Shown in pieces: positions 7,744 to 15,493 of a stretch of 17,052 nucleotides of DNA; within the stretch, counting starts at the first letter, position 1; each line of letters begins with the position of its first letter. The notes beneath the pieces were generated by a model. It saw only the letters and a list, made by a program, of their open reading frames with translations. It was not told where the DNA came from and searched no databases. The translations under genes were made by a program, and so were the position numbers. This DNA comes from Pseudomonadota bacterium (GTDB lineage: Bacteria > Pseudomonadota > Gammaproteobacteria > Xanthomonadales > Xanthomonadaceae): assembly GCA_023423855.1 (NCBI GenBank), contig JAFAEU010000325.1:1-17052 (forward strand), read 5' to 3'.

Positions 7744-8774
7744 TCACCCGGGGCCGTGGTGTTCAGGTCGCCCTGCCCCCCACTGGCCCCGCGCCGCCAG
7801 GCCGTTGTCGCGGGCGCGCGCGAAGACCGTCTCCTGCGCCTTGGCCACGTTGCCGGCCAGGTCCTGCGACCAGATCTTCAGCGCCGCCGACTGCATCGCG
7901 CGCCCGTAGGAGAACGACAGCGGCCAGGGGTGCGGGCCCATGCGGTTCATCGCGTCCAGGTGCGCGGTGCGTCCTCGTCGCCCTGCCCGCCGGACAGGAA
8001 CACGATGCCCGGCAGGATCGCCGGCACCGACGACTTCAGGCACATCAGGGTGGACTCGGCGACTTCGTCGATCGAGCCTTCCTCGCCGCTGTCCTTGCCC
8101 GGCAGCACCATCGACGCCTTGAGGATCGTGCCCTCCAGCATGACGTTGTGCTGGTACAGCGCGTCGAACAGCGAGCGCAGCACCACTTCGTGCACCTCAT
8201 AGCTGGTCTCGATGTCGTGGCCGCCGTCCATCAGCACCTCCGGCTCGACCATCGGCACCAGGCCCTGCTCCTGGCACAGCGCGGCGTAGCGCGCCAGCGC
8301 GTGGCTGTTGGCCTCGATGCAGGTGCCCGACGGGATGTCGTCGCCGATGTGGATCACCGCGCGCCACTTGGCGAAGCGCGCGCCGAGCTTGTAGTACTCC
8401 TCCAGCCGCGCGCGCAGGCCGTCGAGGCCCTCGGTCACCACTTCGCCGGGAAAGCCGGCCAGCGGCTGCGGGCCCTTGTCGACCTTGATGCCGGGCAGGA
8501 TGCCGCTGTCGGCCATGACCCTGGTGAACGGCACGCCGGCCTTGGTCGACTGGCGGATCGTCTCGTCGTAGAGGATCGCGCCGCTGATATGGTCGCCCAG
8601 CTTCGGCGTGGTCAGCAGCAGTTCGCGGTAGGCGCGACGGTTCTCCTCGCTGTTGGGAATGCCGACGGCGTCGAAGCGCTTGGCGATCGTACTGGTGGAT
8701 TCGTCGATCGCGATGATGCCCTTGCCCGGGGCGACCATCGCCAGGGCGGTCTGGGCGAGCGTTTCGATGCTCAT
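7744..8774 (-). pseudogene. fba: Class I fructose-bisphosphate aldolase, interrupted by a one-base frameshift
   Basis: It would cleave fructose 1,6-bisphosphate to dihydroxyacetone phosphate and glyceraldehyde 3-phosphate through a Schiff base. Class I residues are present: Asp24 (IIAIDES), Lys136 (GARFAKWRAV), Glu177 (MVEPEV) and Schiff-base Lys219 (LEGTILKASMV). The first frame runs from 8774 and loses homology after SGGQGDED at codon 269, then stops at 7947. The family sequence resumes in another frame as TAHLDAMNRMGPHPWPLSFS and SYGRAMQSAALKIW, ending at 7744. Adding one base between 7968 and 7969, as the third base of codon 269, restores about 343 residues, near the usual 335-345. The truncated 275-residue product would lack the phosphate-binding SYGRA segment and the C-terminus. 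Both halves look well conserved, so a sequencing error or very recent mutation is more likely than old decay. Confidence 0.88.
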
Positions 8775-8807
8775 GACGGGAGGTCGGCCGGTTCGGAGAG
8801 AAGCGGA

Positions 8808-8813
8808 ATTATA
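8808..8813 (-). promoter_or_regulatory. Candidate -10 box for the aldolase gene
   Basis: The minus strand reads a perfect TATAAT. Transcription would begin near 8801, giving a leader of about 27 bases before the ATG at 8774. No good -35 lies 16-18 bases upstream; that region is plain GC-rich sequence. The perfect match stands out in such GC-rich DNA, which is the main support. It implies the aldolase can be transcribed independently of pyk. Confidence 0.45.
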
Positions 8814-8850
8814 GCGCCCGGCCCGACGCGGCCCGCCGGTTCCGCACGCC

Positions 8851-8866
8851 CCTGCCGCTTGGCAGG
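8851..8866. other. Six-pair hairpin with tetraloop between pyk and the aldolase gene
   Basis: CCTGCC at 8851-8856 pairs with GGCAGG at 8861-8866 around GCTT. It lies downstream of pyk and upstream of the aldolase -10 box. No T-run follows on the minus strand, so it is at most a weak or factor-assisted terminator. Confidence 0.3.
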
Positions 8867-8885
8867 ACTGGAGCGAAACAAGGAT

Positions 8886-8913
8886 CGTCGTCCCCGCGAA
8901 GGCGGGGATGACG
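8886..8913. repeat. Single palindromic REP-like hairpin after pyk
   Basis: Twelve bases (8886-8897) pair with 8902-8913 around GAAG, with one G-T wobble. The hairpin starts 15 bases past the pyk stop, so it may end or protect the pyk mRNA; the bases after it on the minus strand (CTTGTTTC) are only moderately T-rich. It resembles, but is not the same as, the arms of the 3205-3314 element: the stem is CCCCGC rather than CCCGGC. Confidence 0.7.
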
Positions 8914-8928
8914 AATACCAGGACTTTC

Positions 8929-10395
8929 CTACAGTTCGCCCAGCCCCTCGGCGCGGCCGTCGCCGCCGATCTGCAGCAGCCGCAGCGTGTTGGTGGCGCC
9001 GTGCGTTTCCATGTGCTCGCCGCTGGTGAACACCAGGCGGTCGCCGGATTCGAGCAGGCCCGCCTCCACCAGCAGGCGCACGCTGCCGCGCGCGGCCTCG
9101 CGCGGGGTCTGGCCGCGGCTGTCGTAGTCGATCGGGAACACGTCGCGCATCAGCGCCATGCGCCGGCGCGCGCCGGCATGGCGCGAGAACGCGTAGATCG
9201 GCGCGCCCGAGCGGAAGCGCGACAGGTAGCGCGCGGTGCCGCCGGATTCGGTCATCGCCACGATCGCGCCGACGCCGATGTGCTCGCTCAGGAACATCGC
9301 CGCCATCGCGATCGCGTGGTCGGCGCGCTCGAGGTTGCGCTGCGCCTGCTCGAAGTCGGTGTAGTGCGCGAACTGGCGCTCGGCGCCGGTGCAGATGCGC
9401 GCCATCGCCTCGACCGCGCGCAGCGGGAAGTTGCCCGCCGCGGTCTCGGCCGAGAGCATCACCGCGTCGGTGCCGTCGATCACCGCGTTGGCCACGTCCA
9501 GCACCTCGGCGCGCGTGGGGATCGGCGAGTCGGTCATCGACTGCAGCATCTGCGTCGCGGTGATCACGACCTTGTTGCGCGCCAGCGACTCGCGGATGAT
9601 CTTCTTCTGCAGGCCCGGCAGTTCGGCGTCGCCGATCTCAACGCCCAGGTCGCCGCGCGCAACCATCACCACGTCGCTGGCGTCGATCACCTCGGCCAGG
9701 TTCTCGATCGCCTCGGCGCGCTCGACCTTCGACACCAGCGCGGCGTCGCTGCCGTGCGAACGCGCGATCGTGCGCGCCTCCTCCATGTCCGCGGCATTGC
9801 GGCAGAACGACACCGCGATGAAATCGACGCCGATCTGCGCGGCGATGCCGATCAGCTCGCGGTCGCGCTCGGTCAGCGCGCCCAGCGACAGGCCGCCTCC
9901 GAGCTTGTTCAGGCCCTTGCGGTCGGACAGCACGCTGTCGTTGAGCACGGTGTTGACGATGCGCTGGCCCTCGATGCGCTCGACCTTGAGCTGCACCATG
10001 CCGTCATCGAGCATCAGCACGTCGCCGGGCGCCAGGTCGCCGGGCAGGCCGAGGTAGCTCACGCCGACCTCGTGCTGCGTGCCGGGTGGCGCGTCCTCGC
10101 TGGCGAGCAGGTCGAAACGGTCGCCCGCCTTCAGCGACACCTTGCCGTCGGCGAAGCGCTCGACGCGGATCTTCGGCCCGGGCAGGTCGGCGAGGATGCC
10201 GATCTCGATGCCCACGCGCGCCGCGGCCTCGCGCACGGCCTGCGCGCGCGCGATCTGCTGCGAGGGATCGCCATGCGAGAAATTCAGCCGCACCACGTTC
10301 ACGCCCGCGCGCAGGATCGCCTCGAGGACGCCGGGCGGGTCCGTCGCCGGACCGAGCGTGGCGAGGATGCGGGTACGGCGGCGATGTTCGGACAT
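8929..10395 (-). CDS. pyk: Pyruvate kinase
   Basis: It converts phosphoenolpyruvate and ADP to pyruvate and ATP, the last step of glycolysis and of the Entner-Doudoroff route. The 488-residue length is normal. The (beta/alpha)8 barrel starts with RILATLGPAT (9-18) and RLNFSHG (36-42), whose Asn and Ser bind K+. DLPGPKIRV (70-78) leads into the small B domain (about 80-160). The active-site signature SKVERAEAIENL holds Lys223 and metal ligand Glu225; Asp249 in MVARGDLGVEI is the second metal ligand, and Thr281 lies in ATQMLQSM. A C-terminal domain follows from about 350. The ATG at 10395 fits family N-termini; the ribosome site is weak. A hairpin repeat lies just downstream. The regulatory class (which effector activates it) cannot be told from sequence. 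Confidence 0.97.
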   Translation of the reverse strand: MSEHRRRTRILATLGPATDPPGVLEAILRAGVNVVRLNFSHGDPSQQIARAQAVREAAARVGIEIGILADLPGPKIRVERFADGKVSLKAGDRFDLLASEDAPPGTQHEVGVSYLGLPGDLAPGDVLMLDDGMVQLKVERIEGQRIVNTVLNDSVLSDRKGLNKLGGGLSLGALTERDRELIGIAAQIGVDFIAVSFCRNAADMEEARTIARSHGSDAALVSKVERAEAIENLAEVIDASDVVMVARGDLGVEIGDAELPGLQKKIIRESLARNKVVITATQMLQSMTDSPIPTRAEVLDVANAVIDGTDAVMLSAETAAGNFPLRAVEAMARICTGAERQFAHYTDFEQAQRNLERADHAIAMAAMFLSEHIGVGAIVAMTESGGTARYLSRFRSGAPIYAFSRHAGARRRMALMRDVFPIDYDSRGQTPREAARGSVRLLVEAGLLESGDRLVFTSGEHMETHGATNTLRLLQIGGDGRAEGLGEL

Positions 10396-10465
10396 GGACG
10401 AGGATCCGTTGCAGGAGTAAGGATCGCGGCAATGCCGCGCAAGCCCACTATCCTAGCCGAGCCCG

Positions 10466-11068
10466 ATGGCGATATCCCATATGTCCGGTGACCTCAACGC
10501 CCGCCTTGCCGACCTGCCGGGATTTCCTGTCCTGTCGGGACAGCGCCTGCGCCTGCGCGGCCCGCGCGCGGACGATGTCGACGCCGTGTTCGCACTGTTC
10601 TCCGACCCGGACGTGATGCGCTACTGGAGCCATGCGCCCATGCGCGAGCGCATGCAAGCCGAGGGCAAGGTCGAGGAGATGCTGGAAGCGTTCGAACGCC
10701 GCACGATGCTCAACTGGCTGGTCGCCGACCTCCGCAGCGACGCCGCGATCGGCAGCTGCACCCTGTTCCACTTCGACGCGCGCCACCGGCGCGCGGAAAT
10801 CGGCTATGCCCTGCGCGCCGCCCACTGGGGCCGCGGCCTCGCCGCCGAAGCCGTCGCGCTGGCGCTGGACTGGGGCTTCCGCACCCTGGCCCTGCACCGC
10901 ATCGAAGCCGACATCGACCCGCGCAACGCCGCCTCGCGCCGGCTGCTGCTGCGCCTTGGCTTCCGCAGCGAAGGCCTGCTGCGCGAGCGCTTCTTCGTCG
11001 GCGACGACGCCACCGATTCTGAACTGTTCGGCCTGCTGGCGCAGGACCGGCGCCGGCGCGACGGGTAA
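10466..11068 (+). CDS. GNAT N-acetyltransferase, RimJ/RimL-like
   Basis: This is the only plus-strand gene, divergent from pyk and convergent with the Sel1-repeat gene (24-base gap, no clear terminator). Its 195-200 residues show the Acetyltransf_3 fold: GQRLRLRGPRADDVDAVFAL (25-44), a DPDVMRYWSHAP segment typical of ribosomal-protein alanine acetyltransferase relatives, IGSCTLFHFDARHRRAEIGY (95-114), the acetyl-CoA loop AAHWGRGLAAEAV (118-130), and NAASRRLLLRLGFRSEG (154-170). It may acetylate a protein N-terminus or a small molecule; the substrate is unknown. It is clearly not a recent duplicate of the other GNAT gene near 3 kb, as similarity is confined to family motifs. The ATG at 10481 is an equally good start, since neither ATG has a Shine-Dalgarno. 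Confidence 0.88.
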   Translation: MAISHMSGDLNARLADLPGFPVLSGQRLRLRGPRADDVDAVFALFSDPDVMRYWSHAPMRERMQAEGKVEEMLEAFERRTMLNWLVADLRSDAAIGSCTLFHFDARHRRAEIGYALRAAHWGRGLAAEAVALALDWGFRTLALHRIEADIDPRNAASRRLLLRLGFRSEGLLRERFFVGDDATDSELFGLLAQDRRRRDG

Positions 11069-11092
11069 GGCGCCACCAACGCCCGCTGCGGT

Positions 11093-13378
11093 TCAGTCGT
11101 AGTCCGCTTCCGTGCGATGCGCTTCGACGTAGCGCTTGCCCGCGCGGTAGAGCGCCAGTCGCGCCGCGAATCCCTGCTCCCGGCTGGCGTCTGCCTCGAT
11201 CTCGGCCGGCGTGAGCGAGGCCATGGCCTCCTGCTGCAGTTCGATCGCGCGCGCATGGTCGCCGGCGGCGGCATGGCAGGCCGCGGCCGTATCGATCCAG
11301 GCAGGCATGCCGCTCGCGGTTTCCAGCAGGCGCCCGGCTTCCGCCAGCCCGGCGGCCGCGTCGAACAGTTCCGGCTCGGGCGCGGTGCACAGCGCCCAGG
11401 CGAGATTGTTCCTGGCCATGCCGTCGCCGGCCTCGACGCCCTTGCGCCACAGCGCGATGCCGCGCCTGCGCGCCTCCAGCGTGTTGCCGCTGCGATAGAA
11501 ATGCCAGTTGCCGTACTCGACGTACGCCAGCGTGTAGCCGGCCGCGATCGACCGTTCCATCCAGCGCGCGCCCTCCTCCTCGTCGCCGGGCGGGATCTCG
11601 CCGGTGAGATGGGCATATCCCAGCCGCGCCGCCGATTCGCCGTCGCCCTTCTCGGCATCCGCGCGCAGCCAGCGTTCGGCCTGCGCCGGATCCTTCGCCA
11701 TGCCGCGACCTTCCAGCGCCATGCTTGCCAATCGGCGGCGCGCTTCGATGCTGTCGACCTCCTCCGACAGCGACCGGTAGGTCTCGATCGCCTGTTCCCG
11801 GGTGCCGTGGATACCGGGGCGTTCCCACTCGTAGATCCGCGCAAGATCGAGCAGCGCGTCGACGTTGCCCGCCACCGCCGCCGCCAGCAGCCAGCCTTCG
11901 GCGTCCTTCCAGTCCTGCCGGCGCATGCCCTGGTGCGCCATGAAGCGCGCGCCCCCGGCGCTGCCGCCCTGGGCGCCAAGCGCGACCAGGCGCAGCGCAT
12001 CCTCGCGCTGCGCATCGTTCTTCGCCGCCCCGTACAGCGCGATGCCGGTGGCCGCCTGCGCATCGGGATCGCCGGCATCGGCGGCGTACTTCATCCAGCC
12101 GTTGGCGACGAGCGCCTCCTCGCGCTGGCGGTGGTAGTTGACCAGGAGCGCATAGCCCTTGCCGACGCCGTTGTTGGCGGGATCGGCCAGCGCGCGCAAT
12201 TCGGCCGGGTCGAGCTGCGGCACGCCCTTCGCCGCGAGTTTCCACGACGCGGTGATCGCGGGGACCAGGACGTTGCCACGCTGCCGCGCAGCTTCCATGC
12301 GTTGCACCAGGAACGCGGGCGGCGGCGCGCCATCGAGCAGGATCCACGTGCGGGCGAACATCACGGTGGCGCCATCGCGATGCCAGCGGCGATCCGCGGC
12401 ATCGAGCATCGCCGCGGCCGCCTGCAGGTCCTGCCCGACGCCGACGCCGGTCGCGTAGGCCATCGCCAGCAGCGTCATGTACGCGGCATGCTCGGCTTCG
12501 GCCCGGGGCAGCAGCAAATCCACCCATCCATCGTCGCAGCCCTTGTCCGGCTGCCTGGCGCACACCAGCAGCCACGTCGCCAGGGACTGCAGCCCGCCGG
12601 CCTCGGCGCCCGGCCGCAGTTCGGCGAGGGCGTCCACCTTGCCCCCGGCCATGCGGAAGGCCTGGATCGCCTGCAGGTCGATGTCCGACGATTCGCCCTG
12701 CGCCGCCATCGCATCCCTGAAGGAATCGGCGAGGCTCCGGCGCTGCGCCGGGTAGCCGGAGAAGGGATCGCCGCGCACGATCCGGTCAGCGGTATCGATG
12801 TAGTCGAACGACAGGTGCCGTTCGGCGCCGAGTTCCTCGTCCCAGGCCGCCGCCACCAGCGGGAAGTAGCGCTGCACCTCGACCTGCGGGTAGTACTCGT
12901 AGCGGAATTCGAGCCCGCTCGACGCCAGCACCGCGTAGATGTCGAGCGGCCCCATCACCCGGGCGGGCCGGGGCCAGAAGGACTCGCGCCCGTCGGCCAG
13001 CGCCAGCCGCGACAGCGCGCTGACCGCGAGCAGGGCTTCCTCGGCGACGGCGTCGTCCTCCAGCGCCTCGGCGCACAGCATGCGCGCGCGATGCAGCGCG
13101 ATGCTGACCGGCGCCTTCAGCACCGCGGCTTCCAGCACGTCGCGCTTGCTCCGGCAGGCTTCGGGATCCACCTCGAGCAGGGCGTATCCCACTTCGCCCA
13201 GCGCGTCGTAGGCGTCGTAGGCCTCGGCATAGGCGGGATCCGACAGGAAGCGGCTCCAGGCGGCCTCCGGCGCCTGGATCACGTCGCGCACGCTGATGCC
13301 GCGCTCCTGCGCGGCCACCGGCAGTGCGCCGCCCAGCGTCGCCAGCAGGAACATCACAGACAGGACGCGCAATCTCAT
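11093..13378 (-). CDS. Exported Sel1/TPR-repeat protein of unknown function
   Basis: I do not recognise a named gene. The 761-residue product begins with a signal peptide (MRLR, then a hydrophobic stretch to VAAQ; cleavage likely near residue 23), so it should be periplasmic or outer-surface. Residues 25-290 are helical with no motif I know. From about 298 there are degenerate Sel1-like repeats: near 298-334 (AYATGVGVGQDLQAA), 503-541, 544-578 (ASMALEGRGMAKDPAQAERW), 581-616 and 617-653. Residues 655-721 match a TPR-type pattern (NNLAWALCTAP through DTAAACHAAAGDHARAIELQ). Such solenoids bind proteins or peptides. It overlaps the upstream DUF3857 gene by 4 bp (ATGA) and has an AAGGAG ribosome site within that gene, so the two are surely co-translated and probably work together in the envelope. 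Confidence 0.85.
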   Translation of the reverse strand: MRLRVLSVMFLLATLGGALPVAAQERGISVRDVIQAPEAAWSRFLSDPAYAEAYDAYDALGEVGYALLEVDPEACRSKRDVLEAAVLKAPVSIALHRARMLCAEALEDDAVAEEALLAVSALSRLALADGRESFWPRPARVMGPLDIYAVLASSGLEFRYEYYPQVEVQRYFPLVAAAWDEELGAERHLSFDYIDTADRIVRGDPFSGYPAQRRSLADSFRDAMAAQGESSDIDLQAIQAFRMAGGKVDALAELRPGAEAGGLQSLATWLLVCARQPDKGCDDGWVDLLLPRAEAEHAAYMTLLAMAYATGVGVGQDLQAAAAMLDAADRRWHRDGATVMFARTWILLDGAPPPAFLVQRMEAARQRGNVLVPAITASWKLAAKGVPQLDPAELRALADPANNGVGKGYALLVNYHRQREEALVANGWMKYAADAGDPDAQAATGIALYGAAKNDAQREDALRLVALGAQGGSAGGARFMAHQGMRRQDWKDAEGWLLAAAVAGNVDALLDLARIYEWERPGIHGTREQAIETYRSLSEEVDSIEARRRLASMALEGRGMAKDPAQAERWLRADAEKGDGESAARLGYAHLTGEIPPGDEEEGARWMERSIAAGYTLAYVEYGNWHFYRSGNTLEARRRGIALWRKGVEAGDGMARNNLAWALCTAPEPELFDAAAGLAEAGRLLETASGMPAWIDTAAACHAAAGDHARAIELQQEAMASLTPAEIEADASREQGFAARLALYRAGKRYVEAHRTEADYD

Positions 13379-15423
13379 TTGTCGGCTCCTTCATCGATCG
13401 CATTGCGCAGCAGCTGCTGCAGCCGCCGCTGTCGTTCGTCCGCCGCGACGCCTGCCGGCATCCGGAACCGCAGCGTCGCCGACAGCCCGTCCTGCAGCCT
13501 GCGCACCTGCTCCAGATGCCCGGCCGCATCGCCGCCCGCCACTTCGGACTGGCTCACGTCGAGCTGGTAGACGACGCGCGCGTTGCCGTCGGCCACGTCC
13601 ACGTCCCGCGCGTACTCGAAGGCCTTCGACGACACGCGCTGCCGTTCCTTGCCGAAGGTCGCGGTCCAGCGCTCGGGCATCGCCACTTCGATCTCGTGGC
13701 GGTAGCGCCCGGGCGCGGCATAGGCGAGCGGCGCGGTGCGGGCCATCGACGTCGGCAGCCGGCTGATCTCCTGCAGCGTGTCGGCGAACACGCCGAGCGC
13801 CTTGACCGAAACCCCCTCGTCGTCGAAGGGCGCCTTCAGCAGGTAGCGTTCGGTCACCGTCAGCGCATTGTCCTCGCGATCGTCGCGAAGCTGCGGCGCG
13901 GCCAGCACGTCGAGTTCGCCGAGCCGGCGGCGATAGTAGTCGGCATAGCGCCGCGACAGGTCGTCGCCGCGCTCGTTGGCGAACGACCTGCGGCGCTGGT
14001 CCGCGGAATCGCCGCGATAGACCGTTTCCACGTCGAGCCGCACCTCGCGCGCATCGGCCTGCGGCACGTAGCGCTCGACCACCGTGATGCCGTTGCGCTC
14101 GCGGCCGCGATCCGGCGCTTCGATCGGCTCGATGCGGCCGCCGCCGGGCGCGATCGCCAGCGCCGCGCCATAGGCGCTGAGGTCGTAGGCGCCCGCCGTG
14201 CCACCCTGCAGGGTGATGGTCGGATCCACCCACAGCACCTCGCGGCCCGATTCGATCCGCGCGATCACATGGTTGAACACCGACGCCGAGGGTACGAAAG
14301 CGGACACCGCCTTGCCGCGCGAGGTGCTGACCAGCGCCGGAACCGCGCGGATGTCCATGCGCGCGAGCAGGCTGACCAGCAGGTAGACCTTGTCCTTGCA
14401 GTCGCCGTAGCGGCGACGCCAGGTTTCGGCGGGCGCGGTCGGGCGATGGGTGTTCTCGCCCATCTCGACGCCGAAATAGCGTACTTCGTCCTGCACCAGC
14501 CGCACCGCGGCGGTGATGCGCGCGCGCTCGTCGCGCAGCGCGCGCCATTCCTGCAGCTTCGCCTCGAGTTCGTCGGGCAGGCGGTCGACCCGCGGGTACA
14601 GCGGCAGCGCCCAGTCGACGACCTGCTTCCAGCCCTGGTCGCGGGCAACCTGCGCCAACGGATACGGCTGGTACCAGGCCGGATACTGCTGGTCGTCGAC
14701 GATGACCGGCTGCGGCGGCGCGTCCAGCACGACCTCGAAGCCGTCCGGCCGTTCGCGCACCACGGGTTCCGGCGCGCCGTTCTCGCGATGGACGCGTGGT
14801 TTCGTGCCCGGATCCATCAGCACGCGCAGGCGCGAGCGCAGCGTCGGGTTCTGCCAGCCGAAGCGCATCCAGTCGCTGCCCTGCCCCGCGAGCACCGGAT
14901 TGCTGCCGGTGATGCTGTACGCGACGCGGATCACGTCGTTGCGACGCACGTCGTCGAGCACGATCAGCGCGGTGACGATGCCGTCGGCGAGGTCCTGCTC
15001 GAAGCCGTCCTCGCGCCGCGCGAGCGAAATGCGGTCGGCGTCGAGGCGATCGTGCCAGGCGCCGTCGCGGCGCAGCTCCACGTCATGGATCCGCAGCTGC
15101 TGGTATTCGGGATTGAAGCTGATCTGGAAGCGCCCCGCCTCCCCGACCAGCGACGCGCCGCGCGCCTCGTAGGCATAGTCCACGAACAGTGCGTCGCGGC
15201 CGCCGCGCCGGTCCGACTGCAGGTCGTGCAGCCAGTAGCGCCAGCGCTCGTCGTCGGCGCCGGGCGCGTCCGCCGGCCACTGCGCGGGAAGCTCCGCGCG
15301 CTCGACGAAATCCGGCACCGGACCGGTACCGAAGCGGTATTCCCCGCGCTGGTGCTCGACCACCGCCCCCTGCGCCGCCCCTGCCAGCAGGAGCGACGTC
15401 CACAGCCACAGATTCCTGCCCAT
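13375..15423 (-). CDS. Exported DUF3857 / transglutaminase-like protein
   Basis: This is a 682-residue protein with a short signal peptide (LWLWTSLLLAGAAQG, cleavage near 19-20). Residues about 60-220 fit DUF3857, a beta-rich domain usually placed before a transglutaminase-like domain. Residues about 290-410 hold the cysteine-protease-like core with an apparent triad: Cys342 in RRYGDCKDKVYLL, His385 in SVFNHVIARI and Asp400 in LWVDPT. The intact triad suggests catalysis (proteolysis or amide exchange) rather than a purely structural role, but no substrate is known. Residues 410-682 form a predicted beta-rich C-terminal region with no motif I recognise. It starts a two-gene unit with the Sel1-repeat protein (4-bp overlap). 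The ATG at 15423 is supported by the signal peptide; the ribosome site is weak. Confidence 0.88.
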   Translation of the reverse strand: MGRNLWLWTSLLLAGAAQGAVVEHQRGEYRFGTGPVPDFVERAELPAQWPADAPGADDERWRYWLHDLQSDRRGGRDALFVDYAYEARGASLVGEAGRFQISFNPEYQQLRIHDVELRRDGAWHDRLDADRISLARREDGFEQDLADGIVTALIVLDDVRRNDVIRVAYSITGSNPVLAGQGSDWMRFGWQNPTLRSRLRVLMDPGTKPRVHRENGAPEPVVRERPDGFEVVLDAPPQPVIVDDQQYPAWYQPYPLAQVARDQGWKQVVDWALPLYPRVDRLPDELEAKLQEWRALRDERARITAAVRLVQDEVRYFGVEMGENTHRPTAPAETWRRRYGDCKDKVYLLVSLLARMDIRAVPALVSTSRGKAVSAFVPSASVFNHVIARIESGREVLWVDPTITLQGGTAGAYDLSAYGAALAIAPGGGRIEPIEAPDRGRERNGITVVERYVPQADAREVRLDVETVYRGDSADQRRRSFANERGDDLSRRYADYYRRRLGELDVLAAPQLRDDREDNALTVTERYLLKAPFDDEGVSVKALGVFADTLQEISRLPTSMARTAPLAYAAPGRYRHEIEVAMPERWTATFGKERQRVSSKAFEYARDVDVADGNARVVYQLDVSQSEVAGGDAAGHLEQVRRLQDGLSATLRFRMPAGVAADERQRRLQQLLRNAIDEGADK
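13386..13391 (-). promoter_or_regulatory. Shine-Dalgarno for the Sel1-repeat gene
   Basis: AAGGAG on the minus strand lies 7 bases before the ATG at 13378, inside the last codons of the upstream DUF3857 gene. It is the best consensus ribosome site in the window and fixes this start. Confidence 0.75.
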
Positions 15424-15453
15424 CCCCCGACCTGCCCAGTCCCCTTCCGCACA

Positions 15454-15481
15454 AGCCTACTACGGCGGGCGGACTTGGCAA
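15454..15481 (-). promoter_or_regulatory. Candidate sigma-70 promoter for the DUF3857-Sel1 unit
   Basis: The minus strand has TTGCCA (15476-15481) and TAGGCT (15454-15459) 16 bases apart. Transcription would start near 15447, about 24 bases before the ATG at 15423. It lies 12 bases after the pgk stop codon, with no terminator between them, so read-through from pgk is also possible. Confidence 0.35.
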
Positions 15482-15493
15482 CGGTGGACGCGC

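Noticed and set aside
3308..7909. A 1533-codon open frame on the plus strand
   Set aside because: It lies opposite the clear RND pump and adaptor genes, is rich in His/Gln/Arg/Asp in the manner of antisense frames in high-GC DNA, and shows no domain.
10425..10440. GCGGC-AAT-GCCGC hairpin in the pyk leader as a riboswitch or attenuator
   Set aside because: A five-pair stem with a three-base loop is common by chance at this GC content, and no larger conserved fold is visible.
10448..10897. Minus-strand 149-codon frame opposite the second acetyltransferase
   Set aside because: It is antisense to a clear GNAT gene and has no motif of its own.
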